This document shows, in pieces, positions 19,271 through 28,703 of a stretch of 64,000 nt of DNA (position 1 is its first letter; each line of letters starts with the position of its first letter). Under the pieces are notes generated by a model that was not told where the DNA came from, made no database searches, and saw only the letters and a list, made by a program, of their open reading frames with translations. A program made the position numbers and the translations under genes. The DNA comes from an uncultured Acetatifactor sp. Lineage in GTDB: Bacteria; Bacillota; Clostridia; Lachnospirales; Lachnospiraceae. The DNA is taken from positions 1 through 64,000 of the forward strand of contig CANQBS010000001.1 of the NCBI GenBank assembly GCA_947589075.1, written 5' to 3'.

Positions 19271-19498
19271 ATGGACAGATTATTGAAAATTTTAAGGGAG
19301 TTACATCCTGAAGTGGACTTTGAGACAGAGGAGCATTTGATTGATGGAATGATCCTGGATTCCTATGATATCGTAGCATTGATCACAGAGATCCAGGATG
19401 AATTTGATGTGACAATTGATGCAAGAAAGATTCTTCCCCAGAATTTTAATTCTGCGAAAGCCCTTTATGCACTGATTCAGGAGATGGAAGGAATTTGA
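19271..19498 (+). CDS. DltC-like (acyl/aminoacyl) carrier protein (cluster A)
   Basis: 75 aa, a four-helix carrier protein. The phosphopantetheine-accepting Ser is about residue 31 in ILDSYDIV. The start is the ATG with AAAGGAG eight bases upstream. It lies between the transglutaminase-like gene (19 bp) and the MBOAT gene (10 bp). Together with an MBOAT it resembles DltC-DltB, where the carrier delivers a thioester-bound D-alanine to the membrane protein. The cargo here is unknown, and no adenylating ligase lies in this cluster; the one at 38051 could serve it. Its paralogue at 42204 is nearly the same length and shares most core residues. Confidence 0.88.
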   Translation: MDRLLKILRELHPEVDFETEEHLIDGMILDSYDIVALITEIQDEFDVTIDARKILPQNFNSAKALYALIQEMEGI

Positions 19499-19508
19499 GG
19501 TTTCAGTC

Positions 19509-21101
19509 ATGCTTTTTACGACATACGAATTCATGGGGTTTTTCCTGATTTTACTCATAATATACTATTCGATTCCCAGCGGTTGCCAATGGTTGCTTTT
19601 GCTCATAGGAAGTTACTGGTTCTATTATAAGGCTGATCCCAGATATATATTGTATTTGGCGGTCATCACCTCACTGACCTATTTAGGTGCCAGGATTATT
19701 GAAAGAAATCAGATGCTTCAAAAGAAATATCTGGAAAAACTGGGTGCTGAACTAGGGAATGAGGAAAAGAAGAAATACAGAAAGAAACAGGAACAAATTA
19801 GACGCTTTTGGTTCGTTTCCTTTTTGGCAGCAACTCTGGGGATCCTGGCAATCGCTAAGTACACGAATTTTTTGATTCAAAATATCAATCATGTTCTGGA
19901 TTTTTTGGGAAGGACAGAACAGATATCTCTTATAGATCTGCTCCTTCCGCTTGGGATTTCTTTTTATACATTTCAGGCGGTGGGATATTTAATAGACGTA
20001 TATTGGGAAAATATTTCTGCAGAGCATAATTTTTTACGCTATGCCTTATTTGTTTCTTTTTTCCCGCAGCTGATTCAGGGACCTATCAGCAGGTTTGGAG
20101 ATCTATCTCAGACCCTGGGGAAAAAGCACAGACTGCATTGGGAAAATATCCGTGATGGGATGGGGCGTATGCTGTGGGGATATTTCAAGAAAATGGTGGT
20201 GGCAGACAGGATTGCCCCAGCAGTTCATTTGATGACGGGAAATCCGGATCTTTATCAGGGCGGTTATATTCTGGTATTGATGGTTTTGTATACGGTAGAG
20301 CTTTATGCGGATTTTACAGGAGGTATCGATATCACTATAGGAATTGCACAGACCTTTGGGATAGAAATAAAGGAAAATTTCAGATGCCCTTATTTTTCAA
20401 CTTCTCTGAGAGAATATTGGCGAAGGTGGCATATTTCCATGTGCACCTGGTTTAAGGATTATGTTTTTTATCCCATTTCCGCATCATCTATCATGCAGAA
20501 ACTCTATAAAAAAGCAAAAAAACGGGTTGGTGCAAAGGCAGGGAAACGTCTGCCTATCCATCTTTCCTCCTTTGTTGTCTGGCTTGCTACAGGAATCTGG
20601 CATGGAGCAAGCTGGAATTTTGTCGTATGGGGGCTTTTAAACTGGATAGTCCTGACCGTTTCGGAAGAACTGGAACCGATGTACAGAAGATTTCATCTTT
20701 GTGTGAAGTTTACGGATAAATGGGGGTATAAATTGTTTCAGATTGTAAGGACTTTCCTTCTGATCTGTGTCTTGAATCTATTTGACTGCTATGAGGCGGT
20801 CGCTACTACCCTTCGTATGCTCGGATCGGTAATTATAGGGGGAAACTGGAACATTTGGAATAATGGAGGATTGATGGAACTTGGACTTGGTATGTCAGAT
20901 TTCTGTGTTTTGTTAATCGGAGTATTGCTCATGATCGGCGTGAGTTTTGTGCAGCAGAAGGGAAGTGTAAGGGAGAAGCTTGCAGGAAGATCTTATCCGG
21001 TACAGGTGGCGGTTTGGTTCGGTTTATTTCTGACCGTGATCTTATGGGGAAAATACGGGATTGGCTACGATGCCAGTCAGTTTATCTACAATCGTTTTTA
21101 G
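19509..21101 (+). CDS. MBOAT-family membrane O-acyltransferase (DltB/AlgI-like, cluster A)
   Basis: 530 aa with many membrane helices. The active-site His is about residue 365 in GIWHGASWNFVVWG, and the block EYWRRWHISMCTWFKDYVF is typical of AlgI/DltB proteins. At this length it is closer to AlgI/PatA-type proteins than to the shorter classic DltB. It should take the group carried by the carrier protein and move it across the membrane or attach it to a hydroxyl of a surface molecule. Its paralogue at 39605 has its His at the same position. It is translationally close to the carrier protein gene. Confidence 0.88.
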   Translation: MLFTTYEFMGFFLILLIIYYSIPSGCQWLLLLIGSYWFYYKADPRYILYLAVITSLTYLGARIIERNQMLQKKYLEKLGAELGNEEKKKYRKKQEQIRRFWFVSFLAATLGILAIAKYTNFLIQNINHVLDFLGRTEQISLIDLLLPLGISFYTFQAVGYLIDVYWENISAEHNFLRYALFVSFFPQLIQGPISRFGDLSQTLGKKHRLHWENIRDGMGRMLWGYFKKMVVADRIAPAVHLMTGNPDLYQGGYILVLMVLYTVELYADFTGGIDITIGIAQTFGIEIKENFRCPYFSTSLREYWRRWHISMCTWFKDYVFYPISASSIMQKLYKKAKKRVGAKAGKRLPIHLSSFVVWLATGIWHGASWNFVVWGLLNWIVLTVSEELEPMYRRFHLCVKFTDKWGYKLFQIVRTFLLICVLNLFDCYEAVATTLRMLGSVIIGGNWNIWNNGGLMELGLGMSDFCVLLIGVLLMIGVSFVQQKGSVREKLAGRSYPVQVAVWFGLFLTVILWGKYGIGYDASQFIYNRF

Positions 21102-21155
21102 CTGGAAACGGTTTGCCTTCAGCGGCAACTTTCAGTAGTGGAGGAGAGACCGAAA

Positions 21156-22994
21156 ATGTGTGGAATTTGCGGTATCTATAATTTGAAAAACAGACACAGG
21201 ATCGACGGAAAAATATTGGATGCCATGATGAGCGCAATCAGACATAGGGGACCGGATCAAAGTGACAGCAGTGTTCTTTCCTGTATTGCATTAGGGTTCA
21301 ATCGGCTTAGTTTCCTGGATCTGAAAGGCGGCATGCAGCCCTTGTGGAATGAAGATAAAACCATTGTCATGATATGCAATGGAGAGATTTTTAATTATAA
21401 GGAATTGAAGCGAGAGCTTGTGGGTAAGGGGCATGTTTTTTCAACGGAGACGGATGTGGAAGTGATTCTCCATTTATATGAGGAAGAGAAGGAAGGATTT
21501 CCAAAATATTTAAATGGACAGTTTGCAATAGCGCTTTACGATGATAGAAAAAAACAGTTATTTCTGGTTCGGGATCAGATGGGTATTTGTCCGTTGTTTT
21601 ATACTGTATTTGATGGAAGGATTCTATTTGCCTCAGAGGTTAAAGCAATACTGGAATATCCGGGACTGGAGCGCAGACTGAATTTAAAAGCTGTTGACCA
21701 GCTGATGAATTTTCCTGGGGCAGTTGCTCCGCAGACTTTTTTCCGCGGGATATATGCTCTTGAGGCGGGACATATGTTGAGAGCGGCAGAAGGTTCGGGA
21801 ATACAGAATCAGGAATACTGGGACTTGATTTATCAGCCGGAAGAAAAGGATTTGGGAGAAGAGTATTACATTGAGAGACTCCATGAATTGCTAGAGAAAG
21901 CTATTAAGCGGAGATTAGTGGCCGACGTCCCGATTGGGTTCTATATTTCCGGAGGTTTGGACAGCTCGGTGGTAGCCTGTTATATCGGCAAATATCTGCT
22001 GAATAGTTTTTATTCTTTTTCCGCAGAGATAGGGGACGGGGAACTGAATGAAAGCCGCTTCCAGAAAATGGTGAGGGATTGTGTTCATTCAGAGCATCGC
22101 TGCATCAGGATTTCCGAGGAAGAGATATGGAAGCATTTGGAAAGGGTTGTATACCATGCGGAGTCAGGGCTGAAAGAAAGTTATGATGTCGCGGCATATC
22201 TGTTATCGGGGCTCGTGCATGCTTCTCCCGCTAAGGCAGTTCTTACCGGGCAGGGATCGGATGAGTTCTTTTATGGTTATGTTGGATATATGGTAGATAT
22301 GTTCCGTAATATGCAAAAAGAACTGATGTCTCCCGAAGAATGTGCCTGCAATGAAAAATTGTGGGGGGATCCGTACTTCCGTTATGAAAGAAACCATCCG
22401 GAGATCCGAAAGATACATCGTAAGGTTTACAGCGAAAGAATACGCGATGAAATAGATGATTTTTCCGCCATATGGAAAAGTCCGGTAAATACTGATCGTT
22501 TAAAGGGATTGAGCCCGCAAAAGCGAAGGTCATATATAGATTATAAGCTTCGTCTTTCGGATCATTTGTTGGGAGAACATGGTGACAGAATGTTTTTTTC
22601 CCATTCAGTTGAAGGCAGGCACCCTTTCTTAGATATGGAATTGTTGGATTTTATCGTCGGTATTCCAGATCATTATAAATTGAAGGGAATCAATGAAAAA
22701 TATATTCTGAAAAAAGCGGCAGAGGGAATTGTTCCGGAAGAAATTCTGAAACGAAAAAAATTTCCTTTTCAGGCTCCCGGCATGTCAGCTTTAATAAAAA
22801 AGGCTGCAAGGGTTCCATATCTCGAGCCGGAGCTGATAAAAAAATATGATGTATTTGATGTGAAATATATGGAAGAATTGAAAAAAATTTATGCGCAGGA
22901 TGATTTTAAGCTGATGGGTGCGTATGAGATAGATTATTTGTTGATCATTATGACAGTAACAATGTTGTGTGATCAATATTCCCTTTCTATCTGA
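21156..22994 (+). CDS. asnB: Glutamine-hydrolysing asparagine synthetase (cluster A)
   Basis: 612 aa. The start is the ATG at 21156, which places the glutaminase nucleophile Cys at position 2 (MCGICGIYN), with GGAGGAGA seven bases upstream. The second half carries the PP-loop SGGLDSSVV near residue 265. It would make asparagine from aspartate using glutamine amide nitrogen and ATP, or amidate another carboxylate. Relatives often sit in surface-polysaccharide and peptide-modification clusters. Its place between MBOAT and SGNH-like genes suggests that it makes or amidates the group being transferred, but this is inferred. Confidence 0.88.
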   Translation: MCGICGIYNLKNRHRIDGKILDAMMSAIRHRGPDQSDSSVLSCIALGFNRLSFLDLKGGMQPLWNEDKTIVMICNGEIFNYKELKRELVGKGHVFSTETDVEVILHLYEEEKEGFPKYLNGQFAIALYDDRKKQLFLVRDQMGICPLFYTVFDGRILFASEVKAILEYPGLERRLNLKAVDQLMNFPGAVAPQTFFRGIYALEAGHMLRAAEGSGIQNQEYWDLIYQPEEKDLGEEYYIERLHELLEKAIKRRLVADVPIGFYISGGLDSSVVACYIGKYLLNSFYSFSAEIGDGELNESRFQKMVRDCVHSEHRCIRISEEEIWKHLERVVYHAESGLKESYDVAAYLLSGLVHASPAKAVLTGQGSDEFFYGYVGYMVDMFRNMQKELMSPEECACNEKLWGDPYFRYERNHPEIRKIHRKVYSERIRDEIDDFSAIWKSPVNTDRLKGLSPQKRRSYIDYKLRLSDHLLGEHGDRMFFSHSVEGRHPFLDMELLDFIVGIPDHYKLKGINEKYILKKAAEGIVPEEILKRKKFPFQAPGMSALIKKAARVPYLEPELIKKYDVFDVKYMEELKKIYAQDDFKLMGAYEIDYLLIIMTVTMLCDQYSLSI

Positions 22995-23023
22995 GTTTAT
23001 TATCCGAATATAGAGGTTAGGAA

Positions 23024-24064
23024 ATGTATAAAAAGCGTATCAGGTATGCCGTCACGGTTTTTTTCACCGCAGGTATTTTGCTCTTTATATTGTTTGGAGT
23101 GCAGCGTTTATTGATGCCTAAATATGTGGGAAGCGACCTGGAAGGAAGTATGCTGGAGGAATATTATAGAGAGGTTAAAGATCACAATGTCGTTTTTTTC
23201 GGGGATTGTGAAGTATATAATAATTTCTCGCCGGCCGTACTATGGGAAGAATATGGGATTAATAGTTATATACGGGGAAGTGCGGAGCAATTAATCTGGC
23301 AGTCCTATTATATTATGGAAGAAACTTTTTCTTATGAGAAGCCTGAAGTGGCAGTATTTAATGTTTTGTCGATGATGACGGATGAACCTCAAAAGGAAAG
23401 TTATAATCGTATGACACTGGACGGGTTAAGGTGGTCGCCTGCAAAAATAAAATGCATACAGGCATCTATGACAGAGGGTGAGCACTTCTTGGAATATTTA
23501 TTTCCCATTCTCCGATATCATGACAGATGGGATCAATTAACATATGAGGATTTCCGATTCTTTTTTGGGAAAAATCCGGTGACTTTTAATGGATATTATA
23601 TGAGGACAGATATATTGCCTGCCGAAAATATTCCGAAGAAGCGGCCTTTGATAAATTATCAGTTTGGAGAGAGAGCGTATGCTTATCTGGATAAGATGGT
23701 GGATCTTTGCAGACAAAATAATGTGGAGCTGGTACTGATCAAGGCTCCCAGCCTATATCCATTCTGGTATGAACAGTGGGAAGAGCAGATCGTGAAATAT
23801 GCTGGGGAACATCAGCTTAAGTATTATAATTTTTTAAATGCGGCGGAGCAGATTGGCTTAGATTATTCGGCGGACACTTATGATGCAGGTCTTCATTTGA
23901 ACCTGACCGGGGCGGAAAAGCTTTCTCGATATTTCGGACAGATTCTTATAGATGAGTGCGGTATTTCAGATCGCAGGGATGAAGAAGATTTGGCAGCAAG
24001 GTGGGAAATAAAGCTGGAACGTTATTATAAGGAAATTGATCGTCAAAAGGAGATAAAGGAATGA
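23024..24064 (+). CDS. SGNH/DltD-like membrane-anchored protein with Cys at the nucleophile position (cluster A)
   Basis: 346 aa. An N-terminal membrane helix precedes an SGNH-like extracellular domain. Block I reads VVFFGDCEVYNNFSP, with Cys about residue 62 where DltD and other SGNH enzymes have Ser. The late block DAGLHLNLTGAEK supplies Asp about 287 and His about 291. DltD-like proteins act outside the membrane together with the MBOAT protein in transferring the aminoacyl group. The same Cys is kept in the paralogue at 42441. The gene overlaps the following lipoprotein gene by four bases. Confidence 0.78.
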   Translation: MYKKRIRYAVTVFFTAGILLFILFGVQRLLMPKYVGSDLEGSMLEEYYREVKDHNVVFFGDCEVYNNFSPAVLWEEYGINSYIRGSAEQLIWQSYYIMEETFSYEKPEVAVFNVLSMMTDEPQKESYNRMTLDGLRWSPAKIKCIQASMTEGEHFLEYLFPILRYHDRWDQLTYEDFRFFFGKNPVTFNGYYMRTDILPAENIPKKRPLINYQFGERAYAYLDKMVDLCRQNNVELVLIKAPSLYPFWYEQWEEQIVKYAGEHQLKYYNFLNAAEQIGLDYSADTYDAGLHLNLTGAEKLSRYFGQILIDECGISDRRDEEDLAARWEIKLERYYKEIDRQKEIKE

Positions 24065-24714
24065 TTATGAGAAAAAGCTTTTTATTTGTTGTGATGGCAG
24101 GTATTGCATTATGCGCCTGCGGCTGTGGATCTGATGAAGCAGGAAAGGTTTCGGAACAGAATTCATTTCAGGAGGCGGAGGATACTGAGTTGCAGAATAT
24201 ATTATTGGGCTCGGAGAGCACCAATCTAAAAGATATTGAAACAAAAACCTCTGACCCAGGACTCCTTGGGGCAGAAGCTGGGCAAGGAGGTGAATCAGAA
24301 GATGGCGGGAAGGGCTTCTTATTTCCGGCCGGGGATATTCTGATCGGTGTAGATATGGATATGAACGAGATTATTGATGAACTGGGGGAATATCAAAGTG
24401 TCTACAGTTCTCCTAGTTGTGCCGGGGATGGAATCAGTTATGTTTATGATTACGGTTCCTATGAAATAGAAACTTATCCTGCGGAGGATGGGAAAGATCG
24501 TATCGCATATATCCTGCTGCGGGATGATATGGTATCGACGCAGGAAGGAATTGACTTGTCCATGGACAGAGAAAGCATCATCAGCACATATGGCTCAGAT
24601 TACATTGAAAACGGAGACAGCCTTACCTATGAGAAGGATGGAGCAAAGTTGAATTTCATTTTTGAAAATGGCGAGTTTCTATCTATCGAATATGCATCTT
24701 CGGTGCTTGGGTAA
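24061..24714 (+). CDS. Lipoprotein of the dlt-like clusters (cluster A copy)
   Basis: 217 aa with a lipoprotein signal peptide (lipobox around ALCACGCGS), an acidic linker and a C-terminal globular domain of about 120 residues. The domain is related to that of the lipoprotein at 41516: both share a Cys near the middle (SCAGDGISYVYDYGSYEIETYP against SCAFEGLDKMYTY in the other) and end in (L/V)SIEY. The family function is unknown to me. It overlaps the SGNH-like gene (ATGA), so the two are translated together. An acceptor, chaperone or sensor role at the outer face of the membrane is possible. Confidence 0.75.
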   Translation: MIMRKSFLFVVMAGIALCACGCGSDEAGKVSEQNSFQEAEDTELQNILLGSESTNLKDIETKTSDPGLLGAEAGQGGESEDGGKGFLFPAGDILIGVDMDMNEIIDELGEYQSVYSSPSCAGDGISYVYDYGSYEIETYPAEDGKDRIAYILLRDDMVSTQEGIDLSMDRESIISTYGSDYIENGDSLTYEKDGAKLNFIFENGEFLSIEYASSVLG

Positions 24715-24765
24715 GTATAGTAAAGGGAGCAGAATATAAAGAAAAAATAAAAAAATGCGCAATCC

Positions 24766-25002
24766 TCATAGGCGTGGTTCGGTTGAGGTAGAAGCTACGT
24801 TTATACTGTCAATTGCGGTTTTGAGCGTTGGAATCTGATGTGTCAAGGCAAGGATATGCCCGCAGGCAGGGCAGTAACACTGAGAGGTAATAAGGGGCAG
24901 ATTGTTTCGGATACGGTAATCTGCGGTGGTAAAATAGGCGCCAACGATACCTCCAAACAGCAGTGTACATAGAAAAAGTAGAAGTTCAGAAAACAGTGTC
25001 AT
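24766..25002 (-). pseudogene. Prepilin peptidase N-terminal fragment
   Basis: Up to 78 codons. An N-terminal membrane helix (LLLFLCTLLFGGIVGAYF) is followed by YCPACGHILALTHQIP, the zinc-binding N-terminal block of type IV prepilin peptidases (normally two CxxC pairs; one is visible). The catalytic membrane part is absent and the reading frame runs into unrelated sequence. It is probably a truncated relic; a small functional membrane protein cannot be ruled out. Confidence 0.5.
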
Positions 25003-25259
25003 GACAACGGCTCCTTAAGATATTTTGTATTTTTCATTTCGAGGAAAAGCGTGTTCCTCATAGCAGGATTCTAATAATACTATTGTACATCTTAGAAGCA
25101 TCCGCTTCAAGGGGAAAAGCAGAAAGAACATATTTTTTTATAAATGACGAAAAATGAAACCCGTTGGTATAAGGTAATAAAGGTTAAATAATTCATAAAC
25201 CAAAAATCATCGGAACTACTATATATGATGGAGTAATACAATGTTTAAAGGAGGTACCC

Positions 25260-26258
25260 ATGAAAAAACATCGGATTATATTTGTTATTGCAGGGATCAT
25301 TGCTGTCGTGACAGCATCCCTGGTTGTCAATGTGTTCATCGGCTATGCAGCATCCGTAAAAAAGAGTAACGGTATAAATGACAGCCTTTCAACAGGGATT
25401 CATTATCTGAATGATATGGATTATGAAAAGGCAGTGGCATACTTTAATCAGACCCTGGAAATTGATGAGAAGAATGTTATGGCATATGCGGGAAGCGCTT
25501 TGGCATACGAAGGGCTGGGAAAGAATGATCAAGTCATTCAAATCCTGGAACAGGGCTATGATAACACAGAAAATGACCTTCTGGCAAGGATGGCGGCTAC
25601 AGTGCAGGAAGGGCAGCCCTTATTCGAACAATATGAATTCATGGAACTGGAGGATAAACTGCAGATACCGGAGGATCCCTTTGATTCATTGAAGGTATTG
25701 GGAAGCTCTTTTTATCAATGGGATTTTAGCGCAGGCGCGGAATTATTTGGATTTGACTATGAAAAATATGCTGGACAAAGTGTAGATCTTGGAACCTATT
25801 ATGATACGAATGTTTGTTTTGATGCCACTGATAAAAATGTAGGTTTCTCTCTGGAAAATCAAAACTATGAATATGGATACAGATTACTGTCTGGCAGCGG
25901 ACAACAGATTTTTCGTATCAACTGCCTGGATGATTGGAAAAAGATTCCGGAGCTAAAAGAGATTGGATGTAAATTTAAGATGGGAACAGGCTATGGGGAT
26001 GTGCTTGGCCTGCTGGGATTATCGGAACTAGAAGAAGGAATATATTACTATAGGGACAGTAGCTTAGGGAAAATAGGATATATTCAATGGACATCCGGGA
26101 GTAAAAAGAATTTGTTTTTATACCTGACGGACAGGAGACTCTTGGGAATGCAGTTTGTTTTTGAGAAGGATCAACTAATGGGGATCATTTATACCTGCGG
26201 AGTGCCTGACAATGCGCGGAGCAAGGTAATGAACTGGATCGCTGACATAATACATTAA
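25260..26258 (+). CDS. Membrane-anchored TPR protein
   Basis: 332 aa with an N-terminal membrane helix (about residues 5-30) and a TPR-like pair. The signature GIHYLNDMDYEKAVAYFNQTLEID is shared with the proteins at 16250, 29831 and 32709. The C-terminal 180 residues are a domain that I do not recognise. An AAAGGAGG box lies just ahead of the ATG. It is the first gene of a group that also contains the kinase and two more transglutaminase-like proteins. A scaffold role at the cell surface is inferred from the layout. Confidence 0.7.
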   Translation: MKKHRIIFVIAGIIAVVTASLVVNVFIGYAASVKKSNGINDSLSTGIHYLNDMDYEKAVAYFNQTLEIDEKNVMAYAGSALAYEGLGKNDQVIQILEQGYDNTENDLLARMAATVQEGQPLFEQYEFMELEDKLQIPEDPFDSLKVLGSSFYQWDFSAGAELFGFDYEKYAGQSVDLGTYYDTNVCFDATDKNVGFSLENQNYEYGYRLLSGSGQQIFRINCLDDWKKIPELKEIGCKFKMGTGYGDVLGLLGLSELEEGIYYYRDSSLGKIGYIQWTSGSKKNLFLYLTDRRLLGMQFVFEKDQLMGIIYTCGVPDNARSKVMNWIADIIH

Positions 26259-26347
26259 ACTGCTGCGGGAAGGGCAGGACTTCGTTTAAAATGAAATAAT
26301 AAATACAGTTCCGAGGATGTCGTTTTAAGAAGATTGTGAGGTGCAAT

Positions 26348-28651
26348 GTGCTGCAAAAGAACCAGGAGATAAACCAAACCTATATTATATTGGAAGAAAT
26401 CGGAAGCGGGGGCGGGGGAACTGTATTTAAGGCATACCATAAGAACTTGGAGAAGCCGGTGGTTCTCAAAAAAATACATGCCAACCTGTTAAAGAGTAAT
26501 GTACGGGCGGAAGTGGACATCTTAAAGAACCTAAAAAGCCCGTATCTTCCCCAAGTGTTTGACTTCATCCAACAGAATGACGATGTTTATACAGTAATGG
26601 ATTATATTCCGGGGAAGTCTTTAAAAGAAATGTTGGAAGAAAAGAACTGTTTTCCCCAAAAGCAGGTGCTGAAATGGATGGATCAGCTTTGCCAGGCAGT
26701 AGAACAGCTGCATATCCAGGAGCATCCAATCATCCATGGTGATATTAAGCCAGCAAATATTATGCTGACGCCAAAGGATGATATCTGTTTGATTGACTTT
26801 AATATATCCGGAGATTTCCAGGAAAACGGCGTTGTGGGATTTACCCGGGGTTATGCTGCACCGGAGCAGGTGGCAAGTGCGGTAAAGAGGCAACAGCGAT
26901 CCAAAAGAAAGGGACTATCTACTGGAGCGGAGGCAACTGTAACTGTGCCAGTGGATGCCGCGGAAGTAAAAGGGGTAGCCCTTGAGGACGCTACAGAAGT
27001 AGAAGAGGCGGCCATCGAGGACGCCACAGAAGTAGAAGGAACAGCACTCGAGGATGCCACAGAAGTAAAAGGAACAGTTTCTGGGGATGCTACAGAAGTA
27101 GAAAGTGCGGTTCCGGAGGATGCTACAGAGGTAGAAGGAACTCCCCAGAAGAGAACAGCAGATTTGGACAAAGTGTTCGATTGTGTTAAAAAAACGGAAA
27201 CAGAAGAGGAGATTCATGTGGATACCCGCTCCGATATCTATAGCATAGGAGCGACTGTTTATCATCTTCTAACTGGACAGAAGCCGGATCCGGGGAATAT
27301 CCGGCCAATCCTGGAATTGACGGATCAGATCGAGGATTCCTTTGCTTTTTTGATTATGAAGTGTCTTGAGCAAAATCCTGAGAAACGCTACCAGTCCATA
27401 CAGGAGCTTCATAAAGCGGTATTAAATGTACATAAATCCAGTAAAGAGTACAGCAGATTACTTCACAGACAGTTTTTCATACGTCTTTTGCTGATAGTTG
27501 GCGTGGTAGGTTGTCTGGGCCTGGCGGGAAACGGGCAGATACGAATGAAGAAGGAGCGGATGGCGCGCTATGAAGAATATTTGGCTTTGATGGATCAGGC
27601 AAGACAGCAGCAGGAATATGAGCAAGTGGAAGAGTATTATCAATTGGCTGTTGCATTGTTTCCTGATAGAGGAGGGGCACCCCTGAAAAAGATGGAGGCT
27701 CTGTACCAACAGAGAAAATATGAAGAGGTCATTGCGTTTGCCGACAGCTCTGTAGGGAATGTGGTGTCAGAGGAACAGAACCTGGGCGAGATGGATTCTC
27801 TTCGCGGAAGCAGTTATTTGGAGATGGAGGAATATGATAAGGCGGAAGAAGCTTTTCAGGAAGCCCTTGCACATGGACTGAGAAATTCCCAGGTGTACTG
27901 TGATTATGCAGTATCATTGGCCCGTATGAACAGAACTGATGAAGCAAAGGAACAATTGGAGCAGGCTATCAGTTATCAACTGGCAACGGACAGTATTTAT
28001 TATGTGCAGGGAGAGATTTATTTTTCTCAGGGAAACTGGACAGAGGCGTCAGATAGTTTCCGCTCCTGCATAGCGGATACGGATGACGAGTATATGAAGA
28101 TGAGAGCTTATCTGATGTGCGATAGGGTTCTGGTTCAAGAAGAGGGGAAACTGGAGGAGAGAAAGGAGCTTTTGGAAGAAGCGCAGAAGGTTCTTCCTGT
28201 GGAGTATCAGAATGCGGTTCTGGAGGAGCTGGCGCAGGTTTATATGGATCTTTCCAATGAATCAGGAGATCTCCAGTATGATCTGCAGGCTGTTGATATT
28301 CTGAAAAAAATTATTCAAAATGGCTGGGGGATTTACCTAACTTATAATAATATCGCTGTCCTTTATCAGAAGAATCGGATGTATACTGAGGAAAATGAAA
28401 TTTTGGATACCATGCTGAAGCTTTTCGGGGAACAGTATAACACTTACAAACGACTAGCATTTATGGAGGCGGGCGCACAAATGCTTTTGGAAAATGAGAA
28501 ACGCAGCTTCGCTCAATTTGCCGAATATTACGAAAAAGCTGTTGCTTTGTATGAGGAGCAGTTATCCAACAACCAGACGGATTTGGAAATGATCTCACTG
28601 GAGGATCTATACAAACAGGCCGTCGATGGAGGCTGGATTGCAGAAGAGTAA
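26348..28651 (+). CDS. Transmembrane Ser/Thr protein kinase with extracellular TPRs
   Basis: 767 aa. The cytoplasmic kinase has a Gly loop (GSGGGGTVFKA), the catalytic Lys in VVLKKI, the loop HGDIKPANIM near residue 130 and the metal site DFN near residue 150 in place of DFG. The APEQ motif is followed by a 33-bp-unit repeat insertion (residues about 205-260) before SDIYSIG. After the kinase comes one membrane helix (near residue 385) and about 370 residues rich in TPR motifs, which should lie outside. It resembles PknB-type receptor kinases but with TPRs instead of PASTA domains. The GTG at 26348 is favoured by GAGGTG; a GTG at 26336 is possible. Confidence 0.85.
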   Translation: MLQKNQEINQTYIILEEIGSGGGGTVFKAYHKNLEKPVVLKKIHANLLKSNVRAEVDILKNLKSPYLPQVFDFIQQNDDVYTVMDYIPGKSLKEMLEEKNCFPQKQVLKWMDQLCQAVEQLHIQEHPIIHGDIKPANIMLTPKDDICLIDFNISGDFQENGVVGFTRGYAAPEQVASAVKRQQRSKRKGLSTGAEATVTVPVDAAEVKGVALEDATEVEEAAIEDATEVEGTALEDATEVKGTVSGDATEVESAVPEDATEVEGTPQKRTADLDKVFDCVKKTETEEEIHVDTRSDIYSIGATVYHLLTGQKPDPGNIRPILELTDQIEDSFAFLIMKCLEQNPEKRYQSIQELHKAVLNVHKSSKEYSRLLHRQFFIRLLLIVGVVGCLGLAGNGQIRMKKERMARYEEYLALMDQARQQQEYEQVEEYYQLAVALFPDRGGAPLKKMEALYQQRKYEEVIAFADSSVGNVVSEEQNLGEMDSLRGSSYLEMEEYDKAEEAFQEALAHGLRNSQVYCDYAVSLARMNRTDEAKEQLEQAISYQLATDSIYYVQGEIYFSQGNWTEASDSFRSCIADTDDEYMKMRAYLMCDRVLVQEEGKLEERKELLEEAQKVLPVEYQNAVLEELAQVYMDLSNESGDLQYDLQAVDILKKIIQNGWGIYLTYNNIAVLYQKNRMYTEENEILDTMLKLFGEQYNTYKRLAFMEAGAQMLLENEKRSFAQFAEYYEKAVALYEEQLSNNQTDLEMISLEDLYKQAVDGGWIAEE
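26963..27127 (+). repeat. 33-bp in-frame tandem repeat, five units
   Basis: Five units of 33 bp encode an acidic 11-residue repeat close to EVEGTALEDAT. They lie in the kinase gene between the APE motif and subdomain IX. Units differ mainly at the middle positions. Copy-number change would keep the frame. Confidence 0.9.
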
Positions 28652-28703
28652 AGAAAGGAACTGGTTTGTAAATTACGGAAATTTAAAAAGGAGGTGGCGG
28701 ATT

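Noticed and set aside
26963-27127. Regular 33-bp repeats that at first resemble a CRISPR array
   Set aside because: The units are contiguous with no unique spacers, lie in frame inside the kinase gene and encode an acidic peptide repeat. The 12-bp repeat at 41383 was rejected as CRISPR for the same reasons.
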